From contig NZ_NMPZ01000003.1 in the NCBI RefSeq assembly GCF_002224675.1, positions 1 to 64,000 of the forward strand: 64,000 nt of DNA. The letters run 5' to 3'. The notes beneath the pieces were generated by a model. The model made no database searches and was not told the origin of the DNA. It was given only the letters and a program-made list of their open reading frames with translations. This stretch comes from Segatella copri. Its GTDB lineage: Bacteria; Bacteroidota; Bacteroidia; Bacteroidales; Bacteroidaceae. Positions within the stretch are counted from its first letter, which is position 1. Every line of letters starts with the position of its first letter. Made by a program: the position numbers and the translations under genes. This document shows, in pieces, positions 28,053 through 37,779 of the stretch.

Positions 28053-29261
28053 ATGGCTAAAGACATAATAAAATATATTAAGAACATCAACCGAAAACCT
28101 TCTGTTCCTAGACGACTACTAGAGCAGTTCATAGCAAAGGGTGCTTCTACCATACCTGAATTATCAAAGGGTATAGGGGTGAGCCTCCCGACAACGACGA
28201 ACGCTCTGAATGAACTGATGGGACAGGGACTTGTCAGGGAGATCGGAAAGAAAGCCGATTCCGCTGGCCGAATCCCGATGGTTTACGACCTGGAGCCTAC
28301 CGCAGGTTACTTTGTTGGTGTGAACCCGGAAATGGACTGCCTCGCTTTGGCAGTGAGCGACTTCTGCGGCAATCTGATCACAGAGAAGCAGAAAGTTCCT
28401 TATGTGTATGAGAATACGCCTGAGAGCCTTGCCGAGATGGGAAAGATTATTAATGTCTTTATCGACAATCTACCTATTAAAAGAGAAGAAATCCTGGAAG
28501 TTTGCGTGAACGTAGCAGAACGCGTGAGGCCTCTGGAAGGAAGAGCTTACAACATGTTCACGTTCCTGGAAGATCCTCTGGCTGAGAAGCTCACAGAGCT
28601 GTTGGAACTTCCAACCTGCATCGAGAACGATTCCCGCAGTATGACCTACGGAGAGTTTATCAAAGGATGCTGTAAAGGTAAGAAAGATGTCATCTTCGTC
28701 AACGTATGCTGGGGTTTGGGCATCGGAATCATCATCGACGGCAAGCTGTACTACGGCAAGTCGGGATATTCTGGAGAGTTCGGTCACATGACTGCCTACA
28801 ACAACAACATCATCTGCCATTGCGGCAAGATCGGCTGCGTGGAGACAGAAGTATCGGGCAGAGCGCTCAAGAGAAAACTAACGGAGAATATCCTGGCAGG
28901 CAAGCCATCCATTCTCTCAGACAAGGTACTCAAGCAGAAAGAGGAGCTCACGCTGGAAGACATCATGGATGCCATCGCTAAGGAAGATGTACTGAGCCTC
29001 GCCACCCTGCAACACATCGCAGATGAGTTGGGCAAGCAACTGGCAGGCATCATCAATATATTCAACCCAGAGATGCTGGTCATCGGCGGAGAAATGTCTG
29101 TCACAGGCGATTATCTCACCCTGCCAGTGAACATGGGAATCAAGAAGTATTCGCTCAACGTCATGAACGAAGATTCACAAATCGTCACTTCTGAGCTGAA
29201 AGACCAGGCCGGTGTCATCGGAGCGTGTCTGATAGCTCGACAGAAGTTGCTTACAATATAA
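28053..29261 (+). CDS. ROK family transcriptional regulator (NagC/Mlc-like)
   Basis: 402 residues. An N-terminal winged helix-turn-helix (about 15-75, SIPELSKGIGVS-like pattern with TTTNALNELMGQGLV) is fused to a ROK sugar-binding fold. The latter shows the conserved GEFGHM segment and the zinc motif CHCGKIGCVET. In NagC and Mlc such proteins bind GlcNAc-6-P or glucose-related signals and release their operators. Position suggests it senses a product of the GH20/GH2/sulfatase locus, perhaps an amino sugar. It is transcribed divergently from the glycosidases and in the same direction as the SusC/SusD/sulfatase genes. Whether it retains sugar-kinase activity cannot be told. Confidence 0.92.
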   Translation: MAKDIIKYIKNINRKPSVPRRLLEQFIAKGASTIPELSKGIGVSLPTTTNALNELMGQGLVREIGKKADSAGRIPMVYDLEPTAGYFVGVNPEMDCLALAVSDFCGNLITEKQKVPYVYENTPESLAEMGKIINVFIDNLPIKREEILEVCVNVAERVRPLEGRAYNMFTFLEDPLAEKLTELLELPTCIENDSRSMTYGEFIKGCCKGKKDVIFVNVCWGLGIGIIIDGKLYYGKSGYSGEFGHMTAYNNNIICHCGKIGCVETEVSGRALKRKLTENILAGKPSILSDKVLKQKEELTLEDIMDAIAKEDVLSLATLQHIADELGKQLAGIINIFNPEMLVIGGEMSVTGDYLTLPVNMGIKKYSLNVMNEDSQIVTSELKDQAGVIGACLIARQKLLTI

Positions 29262-29645
29262 AACCTATCACGACTAGCGGCATCTGCATCGTCTTAGGCG
29301 GCGCGAATAGGTGCCCATATATCAACATTATCCGCTGCATTCTAGCTTTTAGCTTGATGACAAAAAATGCAAATATTACTACACCTATATGAGAACAATT
29401 TAAAATGACCTATGACACAAAGGGGCAAATTGTAGTTTGCAGCAAATCTGAGTTCAATGTTACTTCCTTGTAAGGGGGTAATGATACGAATTACAAGGGG
29501 GGGGTGCGCCAACCGATGGCGCACCCTCTTTCTAAAGACAACAACAAAGCTAAAGATAAATAGCTGACGATCATATAAACTACTCAAGAAGAAGTAGTAG
29601 CTGACAATAATAAATGATATAAAAAACCATAAACAATAATATCCT
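29262..29645. other. Leader region upstream of the first SusC gene
   Basis: 384 bases without a gene. It contains a terminator-like hairpin at 29502-29526 and a G-rich run just before it. I find no exact TAnnTTTG match; TAGTTTG near 29428 is one base short. A promoter and a possible regulatory leader must lie here or read through from the ROK gene. Confidence 0.5.
29502..29526 (+). terminator. Terminator-like hairpin in the SusC leader
   Basis: Perfect 9-bp stem GGGTGCGCC/GGCGCACCC with a 7-base loop, followed by TCTTTCT. It could end the ROK transcript or act as an attenuator of susC. The hairpin after SusD (34431-34463) has a related GC-rich core. Confidence 0.55.
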
Positions 29646-32645
29646 ATGAACAAAAGAGCAAATTTGTATTTTGCAGCGCTCTTGGGTGCTATGTCACCAC
29701 TAAGCACTGTCACTGCATTGGCAGCTCAGAGCAATTCAGCAATTGCAACCGCTACCCAGCAGCAAAACTCATGTAAAGGTACTGTAAAGGACGCTTCTGG
29801 CGAGCCTATCATTGGTGCTACCATCCGTATCGATGGCAAGACCGGCGGTACTGTGACCGACCTTGATGGTAACTTCGTCCTTAACAATTTGACTAAGGGC
29901 GCTAAGCTCACTATTACTTACGTAGGTTACAAGGCCCAGACAATCACTTGGAACGGAACTCCATTAGACATCACTTTGCAAGACGACGCCAACGTACTCG
30001 AGGAGACTGTAGTCATCGGTTACGGTACAGTAAAGAAGGCAGACTTGGCAGGTTCTGTTGCTGTGATGGAAGGCAAGAGCTTCAAGGATCAGCCGGTTGC
30101 ACGTGTTGAGGATGCCCTCAACGGTCGTATGTCTGGTGTACAGGTTATGTCTAGCGGCGTACCTGGTGGTTCTATGAAGATTCGTGTTCGTGGTGCCAGC
30201 TCAGTAAACAAGAGCAACGACCCTCTCTACGTAGTAGATGGTATCGTTCGCGAGACAGGTCTTGAGGGTATCAGCCCTGAGGATATCCAGAGCATTCAGG
30301 TATTGAAGGATGCTTCTTCTACCGCTATCTATGGTGCCCGCGGTGCCAATGGTGTTGTGATGGTACAGACCAAGAGCGGTAAGGCAGGTGCACCCCAGGT
30401 TACCTTCGATGGCAGCTTCGGTTTCTCTAACGCTTACAACATCCCAGAGGTAATGGGTACCAAGCAGTATGCACAGGCTTTGGTTGACCACAAGGGTGTG
30501 GCTCAGAGCGCTGTACAGGATTATTTGAATGGTACAAAGCCAGGTATCGACTGGATGGATCAGTTGCTCCAGACAGGTATTACTCAGAACTATAAGGTTG
30601 CCTTGTCACAGGGTAACGAGAAGACACAGACTTACTTCTCTGCCAACCTGATGGATCAGAAAGGTGTAATCGTTGACACCAAGTCTAGACGTTACGCTAT
30701 CAAGGCAAACATTCATAATAAGGTATTCGACTGGTTGGAGTTGACAGCCGACCTCAACCTTGCTCAGACAGACAACTCTGGTGCTGGCTTCGCCCAGAAC
30801 CAGTCTAACCCTATCTGGGTAGGTTTGAACTACTCTCCTACCATGGAGATGATGGCTGCCAACGGCAAGTACAACCTGGACCCATACAACAACATCCAGA
30901 ACAACCCTTACGGTATTCTCCACGACAGCCAGAACGATCGCAAGCGTACTATGGTTACTGGTCACGTTGACTTGAAGTTCAACCTTCTCAAGGGCTTGAC
31001 CTTCACCACCACCAACGGTATCGACTATAACGATTACAAGTGGTACAGCTTCACATCTACCAAGGTGAACGCAGCAGGTAACAACATGGGCAACAACGAT
31101 GCTACCGTTACCGCTTTGCAGTCAACCAACAACTTGACTTACAGCAACAAGTGGGGTGATCATGGTTTGACAGCAACAGGTGTATGGGAAGTTACCTCTA
31201 ACGAGGTTCGCCGCATGGGTATGACTGGTACAGGTATTGCTCACGAGCAGTTGGGTTACTGGAACATTGCAGATGCAGCTTCCAAGACTCCTAGCAACGG
31301 TTACAGCAAGTGGACCATGCTTTCAGGTGTAGCTCGCGTTATGTACAACTATGCAGACCGTTATATGCTGACCGGTACCTTCCGTGCGGATGGTTCTAGC
31401 CGTTTCACCAACAAGAAGTGGGGTTACTTCCCATCAGCAGCTGCAGCTTGGACCATCTCTAACGAGAAGTTCTGGGAGCCAATCAAGGATGCAGTAGAGT
31501 ACTTGAAGATCCGTGCCAGCTACGGTATCATCGGTAACCAGGATATCTCTCCATATTCTACTCTCGGTTCATTGGGTACAACCGGTTTCACATACGGTAC
31601 CAATCAGTCATATACAGGTTACTGGGCAAATGGTCTTGCTACACCAGACTTGACATGGGAGAAGGTTCACCAGTTTGACCTCGGTGTTGACCTCGGTTTC
31701 TTCGGCAACCGCTTGAACATCAGCTTAGACTACTTCGACAAGAAGACCAAGGATGCCCTCCTTACCACATCAGCTCCAGGTTACCTGGGTGGCACATCTT
31801 ACTGGGTAAATGCCGGTGAGGTAAGCAACAAGGGTATCGATGCAACCATCAATGCACAGATTATCCAGACCAAGGACTGGTCATGGTCATCAACCCTGAA
31901 TGCCAGCTACATCAAGAACGAGGTAACCAAGTTGACAGCAGATTCTCCTATCCTCTATGGTACCAGCCCTTCACCAGGTACTGTTGACCCATGTACCATC
32001 ATCAAGGAAGGTGAGGCAATCGGTACATTCTACGGCTTCAAGTGGGCTGGTTTGCAGAAGAACGACAAGGGCGAGTGGATTGATACCTATTACACAGCAG
32101 ACGGCGGAACCACCGCTACTCCAGATGCTTCAAAGGATCGCTTCGTATTAGGCCGTTCAAACCCAGACGTTACCTTGGGATGGAACAACACCGTAAGCTA
32201 CAAGAACTGGGACTTCAACGTATTCTTCAATGCAGCCTTCGGAGCTAAGCGTTTGAACATGGTACGTTACGCCATGAACTCAATGGTAGGTGCCTCTATG
32301 TTCGTAACCGATAAGGATTACTTCAACAACATCGGAATCACCATGCCAACAGTAGGTGCCGAGAACAAGACATATGGTAACTCAGACAAGTGGTTGGAGA
32401 ATGCAGATTACCTCCGTTGCGAGAATATCAGCATTGCTTATACATTCCCACGCAGCGTGACAAAGATTGCAGACATCCGTCTCTCTCTCTCAGCTCAGAA
32501 CCTCTTCACCATTACCGGCTATAAGGGTATCGACCCAGCTGGTGCATCATTCAGTGATAATGGTGTTGACCGTGATAACGGTTTGGATATGGGTGCTTAC
32601 CCTAATCCTCGTACCATCACAATGGGCGTACGTGTAAACTTCTAA
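29646..32645 (+). CDS. SusC/RagA-type TonB-dependent outer-membrane transporter (first)
   Basis: 999 residues. Signal peptide, then a carboxypeptidase-regulatory-like domain (about 43-115, with GEPIIGATIRIDG and TVTDLDGNF), a TonB-box-like VVIGYGTVKK, the plug domain (about 130-240), and a 22-strand-type barrel to the end. SusC family marks are DPLYVVDGI and LKDASSTAIYGARGANGVV. It moves oligosaccharides across the outer membrane with energy from TonB/ExbBD, with the SusD protein acting as lid. It is followed 28 bases later by susD. The nearby sulfatases and glycosidases suggest a sulfated glycan ligand. Confidence 0.97.
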   Translation: MNKRANLYFAALLGAMSPLSTVTALAAQSNSAIATATQQQNSCKGTVKDASGEPIIGATIRIDGKTGGTVTDLDGNFVLNNLTKGAKLTITYVGYKAQTITWNGTPLDITLQDDANVLEETVVIGYGTVKKADLAGSVAVMEGKSFKDQPVARVEDALNGRMSGVQVMSSGVPGGSMKIRVRGASSVNKSNDPLYVVDGIVRETGLEGISPEDIQSIQVLKDASSTAIYGARGANGVVMVQTKSGKAGAPQVTFDGSFGFSNAYNIPEVMGTKQYAQALVDHKGVAQSAVQDYLNGTKPGIDWMDQLLQTGITQNYKVALSQGNEKTQTYFSANLMDQKGVIVDTKSRRYAIKANIHNKVFDWLELTADLNLAQTDNSGAGFAQNQSNPIWVGLNYSPTMEMMAANGKYNLDPYNNIQNNPYGILHDSQNDRKRTMVTGHVDLKFNLLKGLTFTTTNGIDYNDYKWYSFTSTKVNAAGNNMGNNDATVTALQSTNNLTYSNKWGDHGLTATGVWEVTSNEVRRMGMTGTGIAHEQLGYWNIADAASKTPSNGYSKWTMLSGVARVMYNYADRYMLTGTFRADGSSRFTNKKWGYFPSAAAAWTISNEKFWEPIKDAVEYLKIRASYGIIGNQDISPYSTLGSLGTTGFTYGTNQSYTGYWANGLATPDLTWEKVHQFDLGVDLGFFGNRLNISLDYFDKKTKDALLTTSAPGYLGGTSYWVNAGEVSNKGIDATINAQIIQTKDWSWSSTLNASYIKNEVTKLTADSPILYGTSPSPGTVDPCTIIKEGEAIGTFYGFKWAGLQKNDKGEWIDTYYTADGGTTATPDASKDRFVLGRSNPDVTLGWNNTVSYKNWDFNVFFNAAFGAKRLNMVRYAMNSMVGASMFVTDKDYFNNIGITMPTVGAENKTYGNSDKWLENADYLRCENISIAYTFPRSVTKIADIRLSLSAQNLFTITGYKGIDPAGASFSDNGVDRDNGLDMGAYPNPRTITMGVRVNF

Positions 32646-32673
32646 CTTCAATCATCTAAAAACTGGAATAATT

Positions 32674-34350
32674 ATGAGAACTAGAAAATTATTATATATG
32701 GGTTGTCTCATGGCAGCATCCTTGCTTACTTTCTCTTCTTGCGGAGACTTCCTGGATGAGGAACCTAAGGGACAGTTGACCCCAGATAACTTCTTCAATA
32801 GCGAAGATGACCTGACAGCAAGTGTTAATGCGCTGTATGACCGAGTAAACCAGACACAGAGCTGGACCAACCCTATGTACCCTCAGTGGCAGGGTGATGA
32901 TATCACAGCCAACCCAGGTTCTAACAAGCAGGCTTGTGCAGCCCTCGATGCTTTTGCATCTGATGGTGCCAACAAGGGTGTAACTGATGCCTGGAACCAG
33001 CACTATTCAGTAATCAAGGCAGCCAACCTGATTACTGAGAGTGCAAGCAAGGCTCCTGTTGCTCAGGATAAGATCAATGTAGCTTTGGGTAATGCACATT
33101 TCTGGCGTGCATACGCTTACTACTATCTGGTACGTGTATTTGGTCCAGTGCCATTGATTACCGGTACCGACGTTTCACAGTTGGAGGTTGCTCCATCAAG
33201 TGTAGAAAAGGTATATGAACTGATTGTTTCTGACTTGAAGGCTGCTGTAAACGAGCTTCCTACTAAATATGAGAAGGAACCTAGCCGCTTGTTCGGTGTA
33301 GATGTCTGGACTACAAAGCAGGCTGCACAGGCTACCCTGTCAGCAGTTTATATGTCTATGGCTGGCTACCCACTCAACAAGGGTACAGAGTACTACAAGC
33401 TCGCTGCAGAGCAGGCTAAGTCTGTCATCGACAACAATGGTTCTTACGGTTTCATCCTGAACCCAGAGTGGAAGGATGTTTACTCTATGGGCAACAACTA
33501 CAACATGGAAACTGTGCTTGGCATCAACAACGACGCTCGTGGTTGGTGGGATCATGACTCTCAGCTTTCTTCCTGCTGCCGTTTCGAAGGTCTCGGCGAT
33601 GGTGGCTGGGGTGATGCCTGGGGTGAAATCGCATTCTGGAAGAGATTCCCAGAGGGTGCTCGCAAGAATGCTATCTACGCTCCTAAGGTAACATTCCAGG
33701 ATGGAAACACTATTACTAAGGTTGTAGATTGGTGGGCTCTTAAAGAAGATGGAAAGACACCTGAGGTTGAAGCTTATCACCCAATGTTCTGTATCTTCAC
33801 CGTTAACTCAGATGAGAATGGCAACATGCTCCGTCAGGCTTATGATTACCTGGCTCCTAACTGGGGTGGAATGGTTAACGACCGTCGTCACAACCTCATC
33901 CGTTACTCTGAGATTCTTCTTTGGTATGCTGAGAGCGCAGCTCGCTCTGGTGGCGACTTGGCTAAGGCTAAGGAGTGCCTCCGTCAGGTTCGCAGCCGTG
34001 CCGTAAACGATGTTGAGAACGTTACTTTAAGCAATGGTACTACCGTGAAGATTGCCGATATGAATGCAGAGCAGCTGGCTGAGGCTTGCTACATTGAGCA
34101 CGGATGGGAAGTTGCCGGCAACTGGGTATCTATGGTTACCCGCCGTTCTGACGAGCTTCGTATGAACGAGTTGAAGAAGAACTTCGACTACCGCGTTGCT
34201 AATGCTCCTCTCTTTATTGCAAAAGATGCTAAGGGTAAGGACATTACAGCTAAGGAGCAAGTTACAGTTTCTGGTTCTTGGACAGAGGATAGAATTTACT
34301 GTCCTTACCCAACAACAGACGTTGAGAAGAACCCTAACCTGAAGAGATAA
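32674..34350 (+). CDS. SusD/RagB-type surface glycan-binding lipoprotein (first)
   Basis: 558 residues. Lipoprotein signal with lipobox FSSC (Cys23), then a GDFLDEEP start typical of SusD proteins, a TPR-like helical core (WRAYAYYYLVRVFGPVP) and the C-terminal SusD domain (NLIRYSEILLWYAESAAR). It binds glycan at the cell surface and caps the SusC channel. The family is recognised by its conserved pattern; ligand residues cannot be read. Two hairpins follow the gene, the second with a T run, so susCD may be expressed at a higher level than the sulfatases downstream. Confidence 0.96.
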   Translation: MRTRKLLYMGCLMAASLLTFSSCGDFLDEEPKGQLTPDNFFNSEDDLTASVNALYDRVNQTQSWTNPMYPQWQGDDITANPGSNKQACAALDAFASDGANKGVTDAWNQHYSVIKAANLITESASKAPVAQDKINVALGNAHFWRAYAYYYLVRVFGPVPLITGTDVSQLEVAPSSVEKVYELIVSDLKAAVNELPTKYEKEPSRLFGVDVWTTKQAAQATLSAVYMSMAGYPLNKGTEYYKLAAEQAKSVIDNNGSYGFILNPEWKDVYSMGNNYNMETVLGINNDARGWWDHDSQLSSCCRFEGLGDGGWGDAWGEIAFWKRFPEGARKNAIYAPKVTFQDGNTITKVVDWWALKEDGKTPEVEAYHPMFCIFTVNSDENGNMLRQAYDYLAPNWGGMVNDRRHNLIRYSEILLWYAESAARSGGDLAKAKECLRQVRSRAVNDVENVTLSNGTTVKIADMNAEQLAEACYIEHGWEVAGNWVSMVTRRSDELRMNELKKNFDYRVANAPLFIAKDAKGKDITAKEQVTVSGSWTEDRIYCPYPTTDVEKNPNLKR

Positions 34351-34384
34351 AAGCTTGCTAGGTTTGTTTATTATAAGAATAACT

Positions 34385-34463
34385 CAACAGTTTCTCTTGA
34401 AGAAATTGTTGGGTTCAGGTTAAAATTGAAGAGGGCGCGCCATTCGTGGTGCCCCCTCTTTTT
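34385..34463 (+). terminator. Two consecutive hairpins after SusD
   Basis: First hairpin: CAACAGTTTCT (34385-34395) with AGAAATTGTTG (34401-34411). Second: GAGGGCGCGCC (34431-34441) with GGTGCCCCCTC (34448-34458), with imperfect pairs, followed by TTTTT. The second is the likely (partial) terminator between susCD and the sulfatases. Confidence 0.7.
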
Positions 34464-34531
34464 AGCATTTTATCAACCTCTACTATCTTTATCAACAATT
34501 CATTCATTATTAACTACATATCACCAGAATC

Positions 34532-36217
34532 ATGATGAATAACAACCGAAATCAACTCAATCGTTCATTACTGGCATTCGCTGCCTTGCAGGTAATGCCG
34601 CTGTCGCTCTTCGCTCAGGGAGAACGACCAAACATCTTGTACATTATGTGTGATGACCATGCCATGCAAGCCATCAGCGCATACGGTAGTCCAATCTCCA
34701 AATTGGCACCAACACCTAACATCGACCGCCTAGCTGAAAGGGGAATGAAATTCAACGAGGCTTTCGTGGAGAACTCTCTCTCTACTCCAAGCCGTGCGTG
34801 CCTGATGACGGGTCTTTACAGTCACCAGAACGGACAGCGCCAGCTTGCCGAGGGTATCGACTCTACCAAGACCTTCTTCTCAGAACTGCTGCAGGGAGCA
34901 GGCTATTCTACTGCCGTAGTGGGCAAGTGGCACATGTCCTGCAGTCCGAAGGGATTCGACTACTATCATGTTCTGGATGACCAGGGTCAGTACTACAACC
35001 CAACCTTCGCTTCTACCGGCCAGTACGGTAACTTCAAGCAGGAGATGGGCTACGCCACCGACCTCATCACCGACCATGCTATCGAGTACCTGAACAACCG
35101 CGACAAGAACAAGCCATTCTGTCTGCTGGTTCACCACAAGGCACCTCACCGTCTCTGGATGCCTAACACCAAGTATGTAAGCAAGTATGCCAACGTCAAC
35201 TTCCCGTTGCCAGAGACTTTCTGGGATGATTACGAGACCCGTGGTTCTGCTGCATCCACCCAGAAGATGTCTATCGACAAGTATATGGAGATGGTACGCG
35301 ACCTGAAGGTTCCTGAGATGTACGATCCTTCTACTCCAGAAGGAAGAGATTCCTATGCCGGACTGATGGGCGAGATGAACCGTATGACTCCACAGCAGCG
35401 TGCCATCATCGATGCCTACTACATGCCAAGAAACCGTGAGTTCCTGAGCAAGAACCTGACCGGCAAGGAGTTGATCGAGTGGAAATACCAGAACTACATC
35501 CGCGACTATATGGCCGTGATTGCCTCAGTAGATGAGAGCGTGGGCAGACTGCTGGATTACCTCGACAAGAACAATCTCTCAGACAACACCATCATCGTCT
35601 ATACATCCGACCAGGGATTCTACATGGGCGAGCACGGATGGTTCGACAAGCGATTCATGTACGAGGAGTCATTCCATACACCGCTCATCATCAGCTATCC
35701 TAAGCACATCAAGGAGGGAAGCGAGTGCAACCAGATGGTTCAGAACATCGACTTCGCTCCTACCTTCCTCGACCTGGCTGGTTTGCAGAAGCCTAAGTAC
35801 ATGCCTGGCACTTCACTCCAGCCTCTGTTTGCCGGAGCACCTGTCAAGAAGTGGCGCAAGAGCCTGTACTATCATTATTATGATTACCCTACCTATCACC
35901 TTGTCCGCAAGCACGACGGTGTGCGCACCGAGCGCTACAAGCTGATTCACTTCTACGGCAAGGGTGGCGAGAGAGCCGTGGTAGAAAACAAGTACCAGGG
36001 TCAGCCAGGCACTAGAGAGAACAACTGCTTCAATGCCCTCAAGTCTATCAACTACTTCACCGATGATGCCGACATCGACTACTGGGAGTTGTATGATATC
36101 AAGAGCGACCCTAACGAGCTGCACAATATCTACGGCAAGCCAGGCACTCAGAAGATTGAAAAGGAACTGAAGAAGTTGCTCGCCAACTACCGCAAGAATC
36201 TAAAGGTAGATGAATAG
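34532..36217 (+). CDS. Exported S1-type sulfatase, serine active site (first)
   Basis: 561 residues with a signal peptide ending LFAQG. The alkaline-phosphatase-like fold is clear. N-terminal metal ligands are in MCDDHAMQA, and the sulfatase signature is LSTPSRACLMTG, with Ser84 the residue converted to formylglycine. HHKAPHR and TSDQGFYMGEHGWF supply further metal and sulfate ligands. Ser instead of Cys means that maturation needs an anSME radical SAM enzyme, which is encoded two genes downstream. It removes sulfate from a glycan in the periplasm. The exact position cleaved cannot be read; galactose- or GlcNAc-sulfate is suggested by the GH2/GH20 genes. Confidence 0.94.
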   Translation: MMNNNRNQLNRSLLAFAALQVMPLSLFAQGERPNILYIMCDDHAMQAISAYGSPISKLAPTPNIDRLAERGMKFNEAFVENSLSTPSRACLMTGLYSHQNGQRQLAEGIDSTKTFFSELLQGAGYSTAVVGKWHMSCSPKGFDYYHVLDDQGQYYNPTFASTGQYGNFKQEMGYATDLITDHAIEYLNNRDKNKPFCLLVHHKAPHRLWMPNTKYVSKYANVNFPLPETFWDDYETRGSAASTQKMSIDKYMEMVRDLKVPEMYDPSTPEGRDSYAGLMGEMNRMTPQQRAIIDAYYMPRNREFLSKNLTGKELIEWKYQNYIRDYMAVIASVDESVGRLLDYLDKNNLSDNTIIVYTSDQGFYMGEHGWFDKRFMYEESFHTPLIISYPKHIKEGSECNQMVQNIDFAPTFLDLAGLQKPKYMPGTSLQPLFAGAPVKKWRKSLYYHYYDYPTYHLVRKHDGVRTERYKLIHFYGKGGERAVVENKYQGQPGTRENNCFNALKSINYFTDDADIDYWELYDIKSDPNELHNIYGKPGTQKIEKELKKLLANYRKNLKVDE

Positions 36218-36237
36218 ATTTAAAAAAACAGAATTTT

Positions 36238-37770
36238 ATGAAGACAAACAAGACAATATGGCTCACTGGGGTAGGTATGATTTGCCTGCCTACTCTGGTG
36301 TGCGCCAAGCAGAACGTACAGCAGCCCAACATCCTCTTCATCCTCTGCGATGATATGGGATATGGCGATCTAGCCTGCTATGGTCAGCCTTACATCCATA
36401 CCCCCAACATCGACCAGATGGCAAGAGAGGGTATGCGGTTCACCCAGGCATACGCCGGTTCGCCGGTTTCAGCCCCATCACGTGCTACCATCATGACGGG
36501 TCAGCATACCGGTCATACCCACGTAAGAGGCAACAAGGAGTACTGGAGAAACGTGCCAATGGTGAAGTATGGAGTAAATGAGGACTTTTCTGTTGTGGGT
36601 CAGGAACCTTACGACCCGCAGCATAAGATTCTTCCGGAGATGCTGAAGGACAAGGGGTATCGCACCGGAGTCTTCGGCAAGTGGGCAGGCGGATACGAAG
36701 GTTCTGCCTCTACTCCCGACAAGCGTGGCATAGATGAATTCTACGGCTACATCTGCCAGTTCCAGGCACACCTTTATTATCCTAACTTCCTCAACCGCTA
36801 CAGCAAGGCTTTGGGAGATACGGCGGTGGTGAGAGAAATCATGGAGCAGAACATCCAGTATCCGATGTTCGGCAAGGATTATTTCAAGCGCAACCAGTAT
36901 TCTGCCCGCATCATCCACGACAAGGCACTGGAGTGGATCGACCGTCAGGACAGTAAGCATCCATTCGTAGGCTTCCTCACCTATACCCTGCCTCATGCCG
37001 AACTGGCTCAGCCGGAGGATTCCATCCTGGAGAACTATCAGAAGAAGTTCTTCGAGGACAAGACCTGGGGCGGACAGGAAGGTTCCCGATACAACGCCGT
37101 GGTTCATACCCACGCCCAGTTTGCCGGAATGATTACCCGTCTTGACCAGTATGTAGGCGAAATCTTCGCCAAGCTGAAGGAGAAGGGTCTCGACAAGAAC
37201 ACCGTGGTGATCTTTACCTCGGACAACGGTCCTCACGAGGAGGGCGGCGCCGATCCAAAGTTCTTCGGTCGCGACGGCAAGCTGAAGGGCTTGAAGCGCC
37301 AGTGTTACGAGGGCGGAATCCGCATCCCGTTCATCGCCTGGTGGCCAGAGCATATCAAGGCGGGCAGCGTAAATGATACCCAGTTTGCCTTCTACGACCT
37401 GATGCCAACCTTCTGCGACCTTGCCGGAATCAAGAACTTCGCCAAGCGCTACACCAACAAGAAACTGGCAGGTGATGGTTTCGACGGAATCTCCATCGCT
37501 CCTACCCTTCTGGGCAAGGATGCCGAACAGAAGCACCACGACTATCTCTACTGGGAATTCCACGAGACCGACCAGATTGGCGTGAGAAAGGGCGACTGGA
37601 AGATGGTAGTGGTAAAGGGCGAGCCACGTCTCTACAACCTGGCATCGGATATCCACGAAGATCATAATGTAGCGGCAGAGCATCCTGAAATCGTAAAGGA
37701 ACTCCTGGCTGCCATCCAGAAGGAGCACAGAGACAACCAGGATTTCAAGATTACCCTGCCTAAGTTTTAA
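36238..37770 (+). CDS. Exported S1-type sulfatase, serine active site (second)
   Basis: 510 residues with a signal peptide (MKTNKTIWLT to VCAKQ). Fold and motifs: LCDDMGYGDLACYG, signature VSAPSRATIMTGQHTG with Ser78 as formylglycine precursor, and TSDNGPHEEGGADPKFF. The latter resembles the arylsulfatase-A-like branch, so its specificity should differ from the first sulfatase. It starts 20 bases after that gene and ends 9 bases before the maturase gene, so all are one operon. Substrate inferred only from context. Confidence 0.94.
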   Translation: MKTNKTIWLTGVGMICLPTLVCAKQNVQQPNILFILCDDMGYGDLACYGQPYIHTPNIDQMAREGMRFTQAYAGSPVSAPSRATIMTGQHTGHTHVRGNKEYWRNVPMVKYGVNEDFSVVGQEPYDPQHKILPEMLKDKGYRTGVFGKWAGGYEGSASTPDKRGIDEFYGYICQFQAHLYYPNFLNRYSKALGDTAVVREIMEQNIQYPMFGKDYFKRNQYSARIIHDKALEWIDRQDSKHPFVGFLTYTLPHAELAQPEDSILENYQKKFFEDKTWGGQEGSRYNAVVHTHAQFAGMITRLDQYVGEIFAKLKEKGLDKNTVVIFTSDNGPHEEGGADPKFFGRDGKLKGLKRQCYEGGIRIPFIAWWPEHIKAGSVNDTQFAFYDLMPTFCDLAGIKNFAKRYTNKKLAGDGFDGISIAPTLLGKDAEQKHHDYLYWEFHETDQIGVRKGDWKMVVVKGEPRLYNLASDIHEDHNVAAEHPEIVKELLAAIQKEHRDNQDFKITLPKF

Positions 37771-37779
37771 AAAGAAAAA

